From: JALRAP01 sp046302815
GTDB lineage: Bacteria; Bacteroidota; Bacteroidia; AKYH767-A; OLB10
Reading direction: 5' to 3'
NCBI GenBank assembly: GCA_046302815.1
Contig: JBKCHO010000072.1
Location: 1 to 29,496 of the forward strand
Length of the DNA stretch: 29,496 nucleotides
Of the stretch, positions 23,279-29,496 are shown piece by piece. The translations under genes and the position numbers were made by a program. The notes beneath the pieces were generated by a model that did no database searches, was not told where the DNA came from, and was given only the letters and a program-made list of their open reading frames with translations. How positions within the stretch are numbered: position 1 is the first letter of the stretch; each line of letters begins with the position of its first letter.

Positions 23279-25217
23279 AAAATCAGCCATTGTCTTACTG
23301 CTCTGTTTTGGTTTTTCAGTAGGTGCCTTGTTTGGACAACAAAACAACAATTGCATTACTAGGTATCAGTTGCAGAAGATGCAAAACTCTACTCTTGATG
23401 ATATCCGCATGTTTTTGAATGCTGAGGGTTGGAGTTTTGATGATGCTAGATCGAACCAGTTTTTCGACTATTTCGGGTACAACATAAACTATGATATGGT
23501 AGCATGGGAAAAGCCGGATTATTATAACGGAGGCAAGATAATTCTGTATACCTCCTCCGGCAAACCCAATATTGTCATTTTTCAATCCAACTCAAATTGC
23601 TTCAAGGTCCTGTTGAAATCAATTGCTCCTTCCAAGGGCAAAACAGTTGTGGAAAGCGACCGTTTAATTACAAATTTCAGGGAAGGTGCGGTTACTTATG
23701 AATTCCGGGAATATAAAAATGATTATACCAGTAGACAGTACTCGATACTCATCTATAATACCAATGCCTTGGATAAGGAGCTCCAAAGTATGAGAGATAA
23801 ACAATTGGCAATAGAAAAGGCGGAGAAAGAAGCAATTGAGGCTGCAAACAGGGCGGTGGAGGAGAGAAAGGCCAAGTATCAAAACACTTTAGTAGAGGCT
23901 GATGGATATTTTGCCGCAGGTCAATATGAAACAGCCCGATTGAAGTACATCAATGCACAGGAATTAGAGGACAACATGTTCGTTAGATCAAAAATCGCAT
24001 TGTGTAATGATGCCATTTGCGAGGCACTTGTTTCGGCAGGAGACTCCCTGTTCATGGCTTCTCAATATGTAAGCGCCTTGGCTTATTACAACCGTGCCCG
24101 CGAATGCACTGATAACTCTTCTGCATTAAATGCAAAAATTGATGCCGTAGAACGAAAAGTATTGGATAATAAAATCGTAGCTGCTCGGTCGAAAGCCGAT
24201 AGGCTTTTTTACGATAAAAACTATGACCAAGCAATTGACGCATACAATGCCGTGCTGGTTTTAGATAATGGCAACGGGTATGCACAAAGTCAAATCACTA
24301 AAATCAATTCGATTAAAACATTATTGGCCAAAAGAAGTACGGTTATTTTTGACTATTCTAAAACAAATGCCCAAGACCTTAGTCTCTTTAAGGCTATTCT
24401 GGCGCAGGATTTGAATTCAAGAATTTACAAAACCAAAGACGGATATTTGAATTTTAATTTCACCATATCTTTTGACACATCAGGAACAAATAATTCATTT
24501 CCAAATGTGCTTTCAACTTCCTCCCAGGATTTCACAGCTTATTTGTTAGAGATGTCAAAAAATCCAATCTTAGGTGCAGCCAGAGAGGATGGATATTATC
24601 TGGCATCATCTGAAAGTTTTCCAGTTAATATGAGATGGAACACATCTAAAGTGGCTGTTAAATCAAAATTCAAGGGAATCACACTCTCTGATAACTCTAT
24701 TCTGTCCTCTAACGCTATAGAAAGCTATGTAAATTTGCTTCCTTACAATTATGGAAAGTTTGAATTTGAAGTCAAATCAAAAACCGTTAACAATAAAACA
24801 TATAGCGATATCCAATTTGAGAAATTTTCGACCGCAGGACCACAATCCGCACTATATTCAATGATCTTGCCGGGTGTAGGCACATTGAAGGTCACACATG
24901 GAGAAAAGGGCTGGGGTCGTTTGGCTTGCTTTTTGATTTCGGCCGGCTCGTCTATAGGCTCTAAGCTTTATGCAGATGCTCAATATGATAAATATAATAC
25001 AGCTACTGATCAAGGTGAAAAGGATAGCTATAATGATAACTACAAAACAGCTAATACCATAGCATTGGCTGCAGCAGGAGTATCTGCTTCACTTTATGTT
25101 TACGATGTTATATGGGTCTTTACAAAAGGGTTCAAAAACTTGAAACAGTCCAAATCCTTGCGTCAGCAACTTAGTAAGGGTCCTATACCTGTTCGGGTTC
25201 AGCCCATTGCTTTTTAA
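23268..25217 (+). CDS. Secreted/envelope coiled-coil and TPR-like protein with C-terminal membrane segments
   Basis: A 649-residue protein starting at an ATG inside the end of the WG-repeat gene, in a different frame. Residues 1-23 form a signal peptide (hydrophobic LLLCFGFSVGALFG, before QQNNN). A unique N-terminal domain follows to about 165, then a charged coiled coil at about 170-208. Two or three TPR-like helical repeats follow at about 208-345 (YFAAGQYETARLKYINAQEL, YVSALAYYNRARECT, YDQAIDAYNAVL). A further domain follows, and the C-terminus (about 540-640) has two hydrophobic segments, LACFLISAGSSIGSKLY and IALAAAGVSASLYVYDVIWVF, with an ILPGVG motif ahead of them. The C-terminal arrangement recalls envelope proteins frequent in Bacteroidota. 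Function unknown; probably a partner of the WG lipoprotein. Confidence 0.75.
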   Translation: MPTKKSAIVLLLCFGFSVGALFGQQNNNCITRYQLQKMQNSTLDDIRMFLNAEGWSFDDARSNQFFDYFGYNINYDMVAWEKPDYYNGGKIILYTSSGKPNIVIFQSNSNCFKVLLKSIAPSKGKTVVESDRLITNFREGAVTYEFREYKNDYTSRQYSILIYNTNALDKELQSMRDKQLAIEKAEKEAIEAANRAVEERKAKYQNTLVEADGYFAAGQYETARLKYINAQELEDNMFVRSKIALCNDAICEALVSAGDSLFMASQYVSALAYYNRARECTDNSSALNAKIDAVERKVLDNKIVAARSKADRLFYDKNYDQAIDAYNAVLVLDNGNGYAQSQITKINSIKTLLAKRSTVIFDYSKTNAQDLSLFKAILAQDLNSRIYKTKDGYLNFNFTISFDTSGTNNSFPNVLSTSSQDFTAYLLEMSKNPILGAAREDGYYLASSESFPVNMRWNTSKVAVKSKFKGITLSDNSILSSNAIESYVNLLPYNYGKFEFEVKSKTVNNKTYSDIQFEKFSTAGPQSALYSMILPGVGTLKVTHGEKGWGRLACFLISAGSSIGSKLYADAQYDKYNTATDQGEKDSYNDNYKTANTIALAAAGVSASLYVYDVIWVFTKGFKNLKQSKSLRQQLSKGPIPVRVQPIAF

Positions 25218-25230
25218 TAATAATAGGTTT

Positions 25231-26220
25231 TCAACCGCCAATCCCCATCATGGTTCGCCTTTGCTCTTCAGTTTCCTGCAATCCCCATTCAGTTCCGCTG
25301 TTGCCGCCAAGTTGACGATGTTTGCCTGCCAAACAATCCTTTATCAGTGCTTCAATATCATGTCCATTTCGAAAAGCATTTAACAAATCTGTTTCGGTTT
25401 TTGAAAATAGACAATTTCTCATTTTGCCATCGGCAGTTAACCGCAAGCGGTTACACCCATCGCAGAAAGGTGCGCTCATTGTGCTGATAATGGCAATGGT
25501 ACCCTTACTGCCTGGAATACGGAATTTGCGAGTAGTGTCATGAGGTCCATCTTCTAATTTTTCTAATGAGCCGAAAGCCAACTCTATCATGTCAACGATC
25601 TGCTGAAGATTGATTAGTTTTTCGGGTCTCCATCGGTTTCCTGGGAAGGGCATGAACTCTATGTATCGGATGTGAACGGGTTTAGCCACTGTCCATGAAG
25701 CGAAATCAACCACCTCATGATCGTTATAACCATTCATCACTACCATGTTCACCTTCACATCAAAACCTTTTGTCAATAACAAATCAATATTGGATTTCAC
25801 CTTTTCAAAGTCATCGCGAAGTGTGAGGCGATGAAAATTCTCTTTTCGTAGGGAGTCGAGACTTACATTCACGGATTTTACTCCTGCCTCATGCATGATA
25901 TCAATAAAGTGATCTAGACGGGATCCATTTGTGGTGAGTGTTAATTTTACCGGCAACCTACCTAAGGCGAGCATAATGTCACCGGCGTCTTTTCGAATTA
26001 GCGGCTCCCCGCCGGTTAAACGGATTTTGTTTACTCCTAAGGATACGAATTTGGTTGCAATCTCAACAATCTCTTGTGCCGTCATCCGATCGCTAGCCAC
26101 GGTTGAACATCCGTGGTTGAACTCAGGTTCCGGTAAGCAATAAAGGCATTGATAATTGCATCGATCTGTTAAGCTGATCCGCAAGTAGTCATGAATGCGT
26201 CCGAAGTTATCTACCAACAT
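25231..26220 (-). CDS. moaA: GTP 3',8-cyclase MoaA
   Basis: A 329-residue radical-SAM enzyme that performs the first step of molybdenum cofactor synthesis, rearranging GTP to 3',8-cyclo-7,8-dihydro-GTP. The radical-SAM cluster is C21, C25, C28 (CNYQCLYC). The second, substrate-binding cluster is C253, C256, C270 (CDGCNRLRLTADGKMRNC). The LTGGEPLIRKD motif lies at 68-78. The protein ends in the conserved Gly-Gly (GIGG), needed for activity in characterised MoaA. It is convergent with the upstream TPR-like gene, with 13 bp between stops, and lies 82 bp after moaD on the minus strand. Confidence 0.96.
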   Translation of the reverse strand: MLVDNFGRIHDYLRISLTDRCNYQCLYCLPEPEFNHGCSTVASDRMTAQEIVEIATKFVSLGVNKIRLTGGEPLIRKDAGDIMLALGRLPVKLTLTTNGSRLDHFIDIMHEAGVKSVNVSLDSLRKENFHRLTLRDDFEKVKSNIDLLLTKGFDVKVNMVVMNGYNDHEVVDFASWTVAKPVHIRYIEFMPFPGNRWRPEKLINLQQIVDMIELAFGSLEKLEDGPHDTTRKFRIPGSKGTIAIISTMSAPFCDGCNRLRLTADGKMRNCLFSKTETDLLNAFRNGHDIEALIKDCLAGKHRQLGGNSGTEWGLQETEEQRRTMMGIGG

Positions 26221-26256
26221 AGAAAGCTGGATAATTAGTTATTGGTCGTTAGTCTT

Positions 26257-26269
26257 TCGCCTGAGGCGA
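26257..26269. repeat. Short palindrome in the moaA-moaD spacer (TCGCCTGAGGCGA)
   Basis: TCGCCT and AGGCGA form a 6-bp inverted repeat around one central G. It sits in an 82-bp spacer that also holds GGTCGTTAGTC and GTCAATCGCAAATC strings, similar in type to the 7-bp array at 5557-5586. Such strings are common intergenic fillers in Bacteroidota. There is no T-tract, so a terminator is not supported. Confidence 0.5.
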
Positions 26270-26302
26270 GATAAATCGGTATGTTGTCAATCGCAAATCA
26301 TT

Positions 26303-26545
26303 TTATCCTCCGGAAAACGGGGGCAGTAATGCTATCTCGTCACTTTCGTGGATGGGATGGCTCAAGTCATTCACAATTTTTCTATTCACTGAAATCACGA
26401 ATGTAGCCTCTTTCAAGGCGGGCCAAGTGGTAAGTAACCAATTATGTAATTCCAAAACCGATTTCGGAGTGGTTTCGATAATATGCAGCTCCCTGCCGGT
26501 AATTTCTTGTATGGAGGCGTAACAAAGAAGGTTCATCTCTGCCAA
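26303..26545 (-). CDS. moaD: Molybdopterin synthase sulfur carrier subunit MoaD
   Basis: An 80-residue ubiquitin-fold protein ending PPFSGG. The C-terminal Gly-Gly (79-80) is the site of adenylation by the MoeB-like enzyme and of thiocarboxylation, after which MoaD delivers sulfur through MoaE. The ISVNRKIVNDLSHPIHESDEIALLPP segment fits the family. MNLL at residue 4 is an alternative start. It is upstream of moaA on the same strand and probably forms a small unit with it, separate from the main cofactor cluster. Confidence 0.93.
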   Translation of the reverse strand: MAEMNLLCYASIQEITGRELHIIETTPKSVLELHNWLLTTWPALKEATFVISVNRKIVNDLSHPIHESDEIALLPPFSGG

Positions 26546-26578
26546 GTTAGGGAATTGTTAAAAAACAACCTTGTAAAA

Positions 26579-26608
26579 TTTGTTGAATGGCATGTTTTTA
26601 TAAATTAG
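26579..26608 (+). promoter_or_regulatory. Possible promoter for deoC
   Basis: TTTG at 26579-26582 is followed after 18 bp by TAAATTAG at 26601-26608, close to TTTG-N19-TANNTTTG (five of six defined -7 positions). The start codon at 26613 is only 4 bp further on, implying a leaderless or near-leaderless message. Confidence 0.35.
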
Positions 26609-26612
26609 CACT

Positions 26613-27518
26613 ATGGCATCCGCAATATCCATTGTCCGTTCGGCTCCCCCTATAGATCAAGTAGGAGTAGAGGAGCGTGTATCTCGTTTCACCAAACGAA
26701 GCATTAAGTCTACATCAAAAATCGATGCATTGAAAATGGCCATCTCGATGATGGATCTCACCACGCTGGATGCCAAGGACACTCCCGGTAAGGTGCGCCA
26801 GCTCTGCAACAAAGCCATTCGCCCAGACGATTTTATGCCTGACATACCCTCCGCTGCTGCAGTATGTGTGTACCCAAACATGGTTTCCATAGCCAAGGAT
26901 GCGTTGCGTGGCACAAAGATTCAAGTAGCTGCTGTGGCTACCGCTTTTCCAAGCGGGATGTCAACACGCGATGTCAAGATTCGTGAAACCAAATATGCCG
27001 TATCCGAGGGCGCTGATGAGGTTGATATGGTTATTTCCCGAGGCAAATTTCTTGCTGGCGAATACAACTTCGTTTTCGATGAAATAGCATCTATCAAAGA
27101 TGCATGCGGCAAGGCCCATCTTAAGGTAATCCTGGAAACGGGAGAGCTCGGTACATTGGATCGTGTACGGCAAGCTAGTGATCTTGCAATGCATGCAGGT
27201 GCTGATTTCATCAAAACATCAACGGGGAAAATACAGCCCGCTGCCACCTTGCCCGTAACACTAGTCATGTTGGAAGCTATTCGTGATTTTTATTTCAATC
27301 ATGGAAAAATGATCGGTATGAAACCTGCCGGAGGTATCAGCAATTCGAAACTTGCATTGCAATACCTGGTCATGGTTCATGAAACTCTAGGTGATGCATG
27401 GCTCAGTCCGGATTATTTCCGTTTTGGCGCAAGCGCACTTGCAAATGATATGCTAATGCAAATCAGAAAGCAATTGTCTGGGGTTTATCAGTCGGAAGAT
27501 TATTTCACAAAAGACTGA
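26613..27518 (+). CDS. deoC: Deoxyribose-phosphate aldolase
   Basis: A 301-residue class I aldolase that splits 2-deoxyribose 5-phosphate into glyceraldehyde 3-phosphate and acetaldehyde. The Schiff-base lysine is K201 in FIKTSTGK, the second active-site lysine is K237 in GMKPAGG, and D138 in ADEVDMVI matches the proton-relay Asp. The first 40 residues extend beyond the E. coli enzyme, as is usual for the longer DeoC forms. It stands alone, divergent from moaD and ending only 4 bp from the convergent LOG-family gene. It has no pathway link to its neighbours that I can see. Confidence 0.94.
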   Translation: MASAISIVRSAPPIDQVGVEERVSRFTKRSIKSTSKIDALKMAISMMDLTTLDAKDTPGKVRQLCNKAIRPDDFMPDIPSAAAVCVYPNMVSIAKDALRGTKIQVAAVATAFPSGMSTRDVKIRETKYAVSEGADEVDMVISRGKFLAGEYNFVFDEIASIKDACGKAHLKVILETGELGTLDRVRQASDLAMHAGADFIKTSTGKIQPAATLPVTLVMLEAIRDFYFNHGKMIGMKPAGGISNSKLALQYLVMVHETLGDAWLSPDYFRFGASALANDMLMQIRKQLSGVYQSEDYFTKD

Positions 27519-27522
27519 GCGG

Positions 27523-28296
27523 TTATTTTGTCTTGTTGTCTTTTCTTTCAAAGAGCCAAGGCAGGGGTTTAACGGGTTTCATATAATAGTTGTCCCGCAA
27601 GTATTTACGGATATGCTCCATTCCTTCTTGTATATCATCTGTGAAAAGCACCAATTTCAAATCATCTGAATTGATGGTTTTCTCCTCCATCATTTTTTCA
27701 AAAAACCTTCTTAAAGGCTCATGATATTCGGTGCCATAAACTACCACTGGAAAGTCATGGATTGTGCCCGTTTGTATCAAGGTGCAGGTTTCAAATAATT
27801 CATCCATGGTACCAAAACCACCAGGCATCACCACGAAACCATAAGAGTACTTCAGCAAAAGCACTTTCCTCACGAAAAAGTAACGGATCATAACCCAGCG
27901 ATGCATATATGGGTTTGGTTCCTGTTCATGCGGTAGTACAATGTTGCATCCAACCGATCGTCCTCCGTTTTCAAAGGCTCCTTTGTTGGCAGCCTCCATG
28001 ATTCCGGGTCCGCCTCCGGTCATCACCGTGCCACCCATATCTGCTATTGCTTTACCAAAGGCGTAAGCGGTTTTGTAGTATGGATGGTCTTCCTTGAATC
28101 GTGCGGATCCGAATACGGTTATGCAAGGACCGGAAAAGTGCAATGCACGCAATCCACGCAACATTTCCCAGAAAACTCGGATAGCAAAACGCAGATTGTA
28201 TCTTCGGCTTTGTGGTGCTTGAAGAAATCCCGATGGGTTTTTTAGGTGAGGTTCAAACCCTGGTGTGAATCGGTCGGAAGGTGCACTTTCTTTCAT
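27523..28296 (-). CDS. LOG-family protein (TIGR00730 / lysine-decarboxylase-like fold)
   Basis: A 257-residue protein with the ATG at 28296 (MKESAPSDRF) preferred. An in-frame start at 28356 would overlap vanZ by 17 bp and add a hydrophobic stretch not typical of the family. The nucleotide-binding motif is complete: VMTGGGPGIMEAANKGA and PGGFGTMDELFE. LOG proteins cleave cytokinin-type or other nucleoside monophosphates to the base and ribose 5-phosphate; in bacteria the family is often named after an incorrect lysine decarboxylase label. The actual substrate is unknown. It lies 43 bp after vanZ and may share its transcript. Confidence 0.88.
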   Translation of the reverse strand: MKESAPSDRFTPGFEPHLKNPSGFLQAPQSRRYNLRFAIRVFWEMLRGLRALHFSGPCITVFGSARFKEDHPYYKTAYAFGKAIADMGGTVMTGGGPGIMEAANKGAFENGGRSVGCNIVLPHEQEPNPYMHRWVMIRYFFVRKVLLLKYSYGFVVMPGGFGTMDELFETCTLIQTGTIHDFPVVVYGTEYHEPLRRFFEKMMEEKTINSDDLKLVLFTDDIQEGMEHIRKYLRDNYYMKPVKPLPWLFERKDNKTK

Positions 28297-28339
28297 TATG
28301 ATGATTCCTATAAGGAGACAGGTTACGATGATTAATCGT

Positions 28340-28720
28340 TCATCTGATATGTTCACGGAAAAGTGCTCGGAACACCAGTATGCCGATTACAGAGCCGGCG
28401 AAATTGGCTAAGGCATCCGCCCAATCGCCAAAACGGTCTGTTAAAACGAATTCTTGAAACAGCTCAATAAAAATGCCGAAAAGGGTTGCAGTAACCAGGG
28501 AAAACACTATGGCATTGTACCGTATTTTCCGATATACGAATTGCTTCAAGCTGGATCCCATCAATAGGAAACTCAAAACACCGTAAAGAAAAATATGAAT
28601 CAGCTTATCACCGGAAAGTATCCTCCAAAGGGAAAAATCTGGCAATTCGGAATTGGAAATACTACTGAAAGCCCAGATCAGTATGGACCAAAAAAGAGGT
28701 GCCTTGAAATATCTAAGCAT
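28340..28720 (-). CDS. VanZ-family membrane protein
   Basis: A 126-residue integral membrane protein. The ATG at 28720 (MLRYFKAP) is chosen because an upstream in-frame start at 28813 would overlap gcvH with an unlikely Cys-rich extension. Three or four hydrophobic segments are visible. The VanZ pattern is present as the DKLIHIFLYGVLSFLL segment and the conserved ELFQEFVLTDRFGDWADALANFAGSVIG, with E, Q, R, D and N in place. VanZ-like proteins take part in cell-envelope processes; the exact role is unknown. The order sprA, gcvH, vanZ is conserved in many Bacteroidota. Confidence 0.88.
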   Translation of the reverse strand: MLRYFKAPLFWSILIWAFSSISNSELPDFSLWRILSGDKLIHIFLYGVLSFLLMGSSLKQFVYRKIRYNAIVFSLVTATLFGIFIELFQEFVLTDRFGDWADALANFAGSVIGILVFRALFREHIR

Positions 28721-28760
28721 GAAGGAATAGGCCAGCAATAGGCCGTTAAACTTAATCGAT

Positions 28761-29141
28761 TCACATGCCCAACAACGCCTTATAGGCATCTGCGGAAAGC
28801 AGGCTATCGGCATCTCCAGGATTGGCCATTTTGACTTTGATCATCCAGCCATCCCCATAGGGATCTTTATTTACAGTTTCGGGTGCACTTTCCAAACCAG
28901 TATTCAGTTCAAGAATTTCACCTGTAATAGGCATGAACAAGTCTGAAACCGTTTTGACCGCCTCCACGGTACCAAACACAGCTTCCTTTTCTACGGTTTC
29001 TCCAACGGTATTTACATCTACATAAACGATATCACCCAATTCGCTTTGTGCAAAATCGGTAATACCAATGGTAGCGGTATCGCCTTCGATTCGAATCCAC
29101 TCGTGGTCTTTGGTGTACTTGAGTTCGGCAGGGAAGTTCAT
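28761..29141 (-). CDS. gcvH: Glycine cleavage system H protein
   Basis: A 126-residue lipoyl-carrier protein that shuttles the aminomethyl group of glycine between the P, T and L proteins. The lipoylated lysine is K63 in GTVEAVKTVSD, and the DHEWIRIEGDTATIGITDFAQ opening is standard. The length is normal. It sits between the 3' end of sprA and the vanZ gene. The other glycine-cleavage genes are not in the window. Confidence 0.96.
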   Translation of the reverse strand: MNFPAELKYTKDHEWIRIEGDTATIGITDFAQSELGDIVYVDVNTVGETVEKEAVFGTVEAVKTVSDLFMPITGEILELNTGLESAPETVNKDPYGDGWMIKVKMANPGDADSLLSADAYKALLGM

Positions 29142-29169
29142 GTGTTGATCTGTTAAAGTTTTATGTCGG

Positions 29170-29202
29170 CAAAAATAATGTTTTAATTCTTACTGCGCCA
29201 AA
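29170..29202 (-). promoter_or_regulatory. Possible gcvH promoter overlapping the sprA stop
   Basis: On the minus strand TATTTTTG (29177-29170) fits the -7 consensus TANNTTTG fully, and TTTG (29202-29199) lies 21 bp upstream, slightly wider than the usual 19. The -33 box falls within the last codons of sprA, so gcvH could be transcribed independently of it. Confidence 0.4.
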
Positions 29203-29496
29203 GTGAAACGAACACTTACTCCTGCAGAAGTATTTGCTGTAGGGAATGAATTCGATATTAGTGGCGAATTGATGGTCTTGTCAAAGAATAAACGAACATT
29301 GAATCGTTCGTTTAGGGAATAGTCCGCAGCCAGCTTGAAAGAAAGGATAGTTAACCCTGCGGTTGGCTGGTCGATGTTTTGTTGCAATCTGCGTACGATG
29401 GTGCTGTTTTTGCGTAATGAAAGATCTCCAGTCAAGTTCAAATCATTGCCTGTTGAGCCTTTCTTTTTCGTTCTTTGCAACCCAAACGGCAGCTTG
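29190..29496 (-). CDS. sprA: SprA, T9SS outer-membrane translocon protein (C-terminal fragment)
   Basis: Only the last 101 or so codons are present; the gene continues past the right edge. The peptide includes KLPFGLQRTKKKG, a SLRKNSTIVRRLQ segment, AADYSLNERFNVRLFFDKTINSPLISNSFPTANTSAGVSVRFTLAQ in pieces, and then the stop. This is the very characteristic end of SprA/Sov: the last beta-strands of the huge barrel, ending in an aromatic-rich strand with FTLAQ. SprA is the outer-membrane pore of the type IX secretion system, the route expected for the two sorting-domain proteins at 11780-14815 and 17076-18212. Confidence 0.88.
   Translation of the reverse strand, partial: KLPFGLQRTKKKGSTGNDLNLTGDLSLRKNSTIVRRLQQNIDQPTAGLTILSFKLAADYSLNERFNVRLFFDKTINSPLISNSFPTANTSAGVSVRFTLAQ

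Noticed and set aside
28296..28356. Extended start of the LOG-family protein giving a hydrophobic N-terminus
   Set aside because: It would overlap vanZ by 17 bp and is not typical of the family; the hydrophobic stretch seems incidental.

Overview
The window looks like a chromosomal segment of a Bacteroidota bacterium, probably a free-living environmental lineage in or near Flavobacteriales or a sister order. The grounds are two secreted proteins ending in type IX secretion (T9SS) sorting domains, the C-terminus of the T9SS translocon protein SprA followed by gcvH and a VanZ-family gene, promoter-like TTTG/TANNTTTG elements, little sign of Shine-Dalgarno sequences, and the dispersed intergenic repeats typical of the phylum. 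No rRNA, tRNA, CRISPR array, transposase or integrase was recognised.

Region 1 (1-11236, all minus strand, read right to left) is a formate and molybdenum-cofactor block: moeA, a TauE/SafE permease, mobA, a moeB/ThiF-type activator, moaE, formate-tetrahydrofolate ligase (fhs), fdhD, a fused NuoE-NuoF-type formate dehydrogenase flavin subunit, a NuoG-like formate dehydrogenase catalytic subunit, and the first codons of a probable moaC. Together these genes build Mo-bis-MGD, sulfurate it, assemble a soluble NAD-linked formate dehydrogenase, and link formate to the folate C1 pool. moaA and moaD lie 14 kb away (25231-26545). Several spacers in this block carry dispersed repeats.

Region 2 (11237-20303) is accessory: a small ribbon-helix-helix-like gene, a 1011-residue T9SS-exported CotH-kinase-like protein, an AT-rich type II restriction-modification pair, a secreted CE1/PHB-depolymerase-like esterase, a frameshifted Cys-rich mini-lipoprotein that would go unannotated, a DUF1801 protein, a glycine-zipper membrane peptide and an alpha/beta hydrolase.

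Region 3 (20304-25217) carries a membrane-anchored metallophosphoesterase and an overlapping pair of envelope genes: a WG-repeat lipoprotein and a secreted coiled-coil/TPR-like protein.

Region 4 (25231-29496) holds moaA, moaD, deoC, a LOG-family gene, vanZ, gcvH and the 3' end of sprA. The strongest candidates for something new are the CxxC-ladder lipoprotein with a one-base poly-A frameshift (18286-18482), the WG-repeat/TPR pair, and the repeat-filled spacers of the formate block. Nothing here amounts to a wholly new system.
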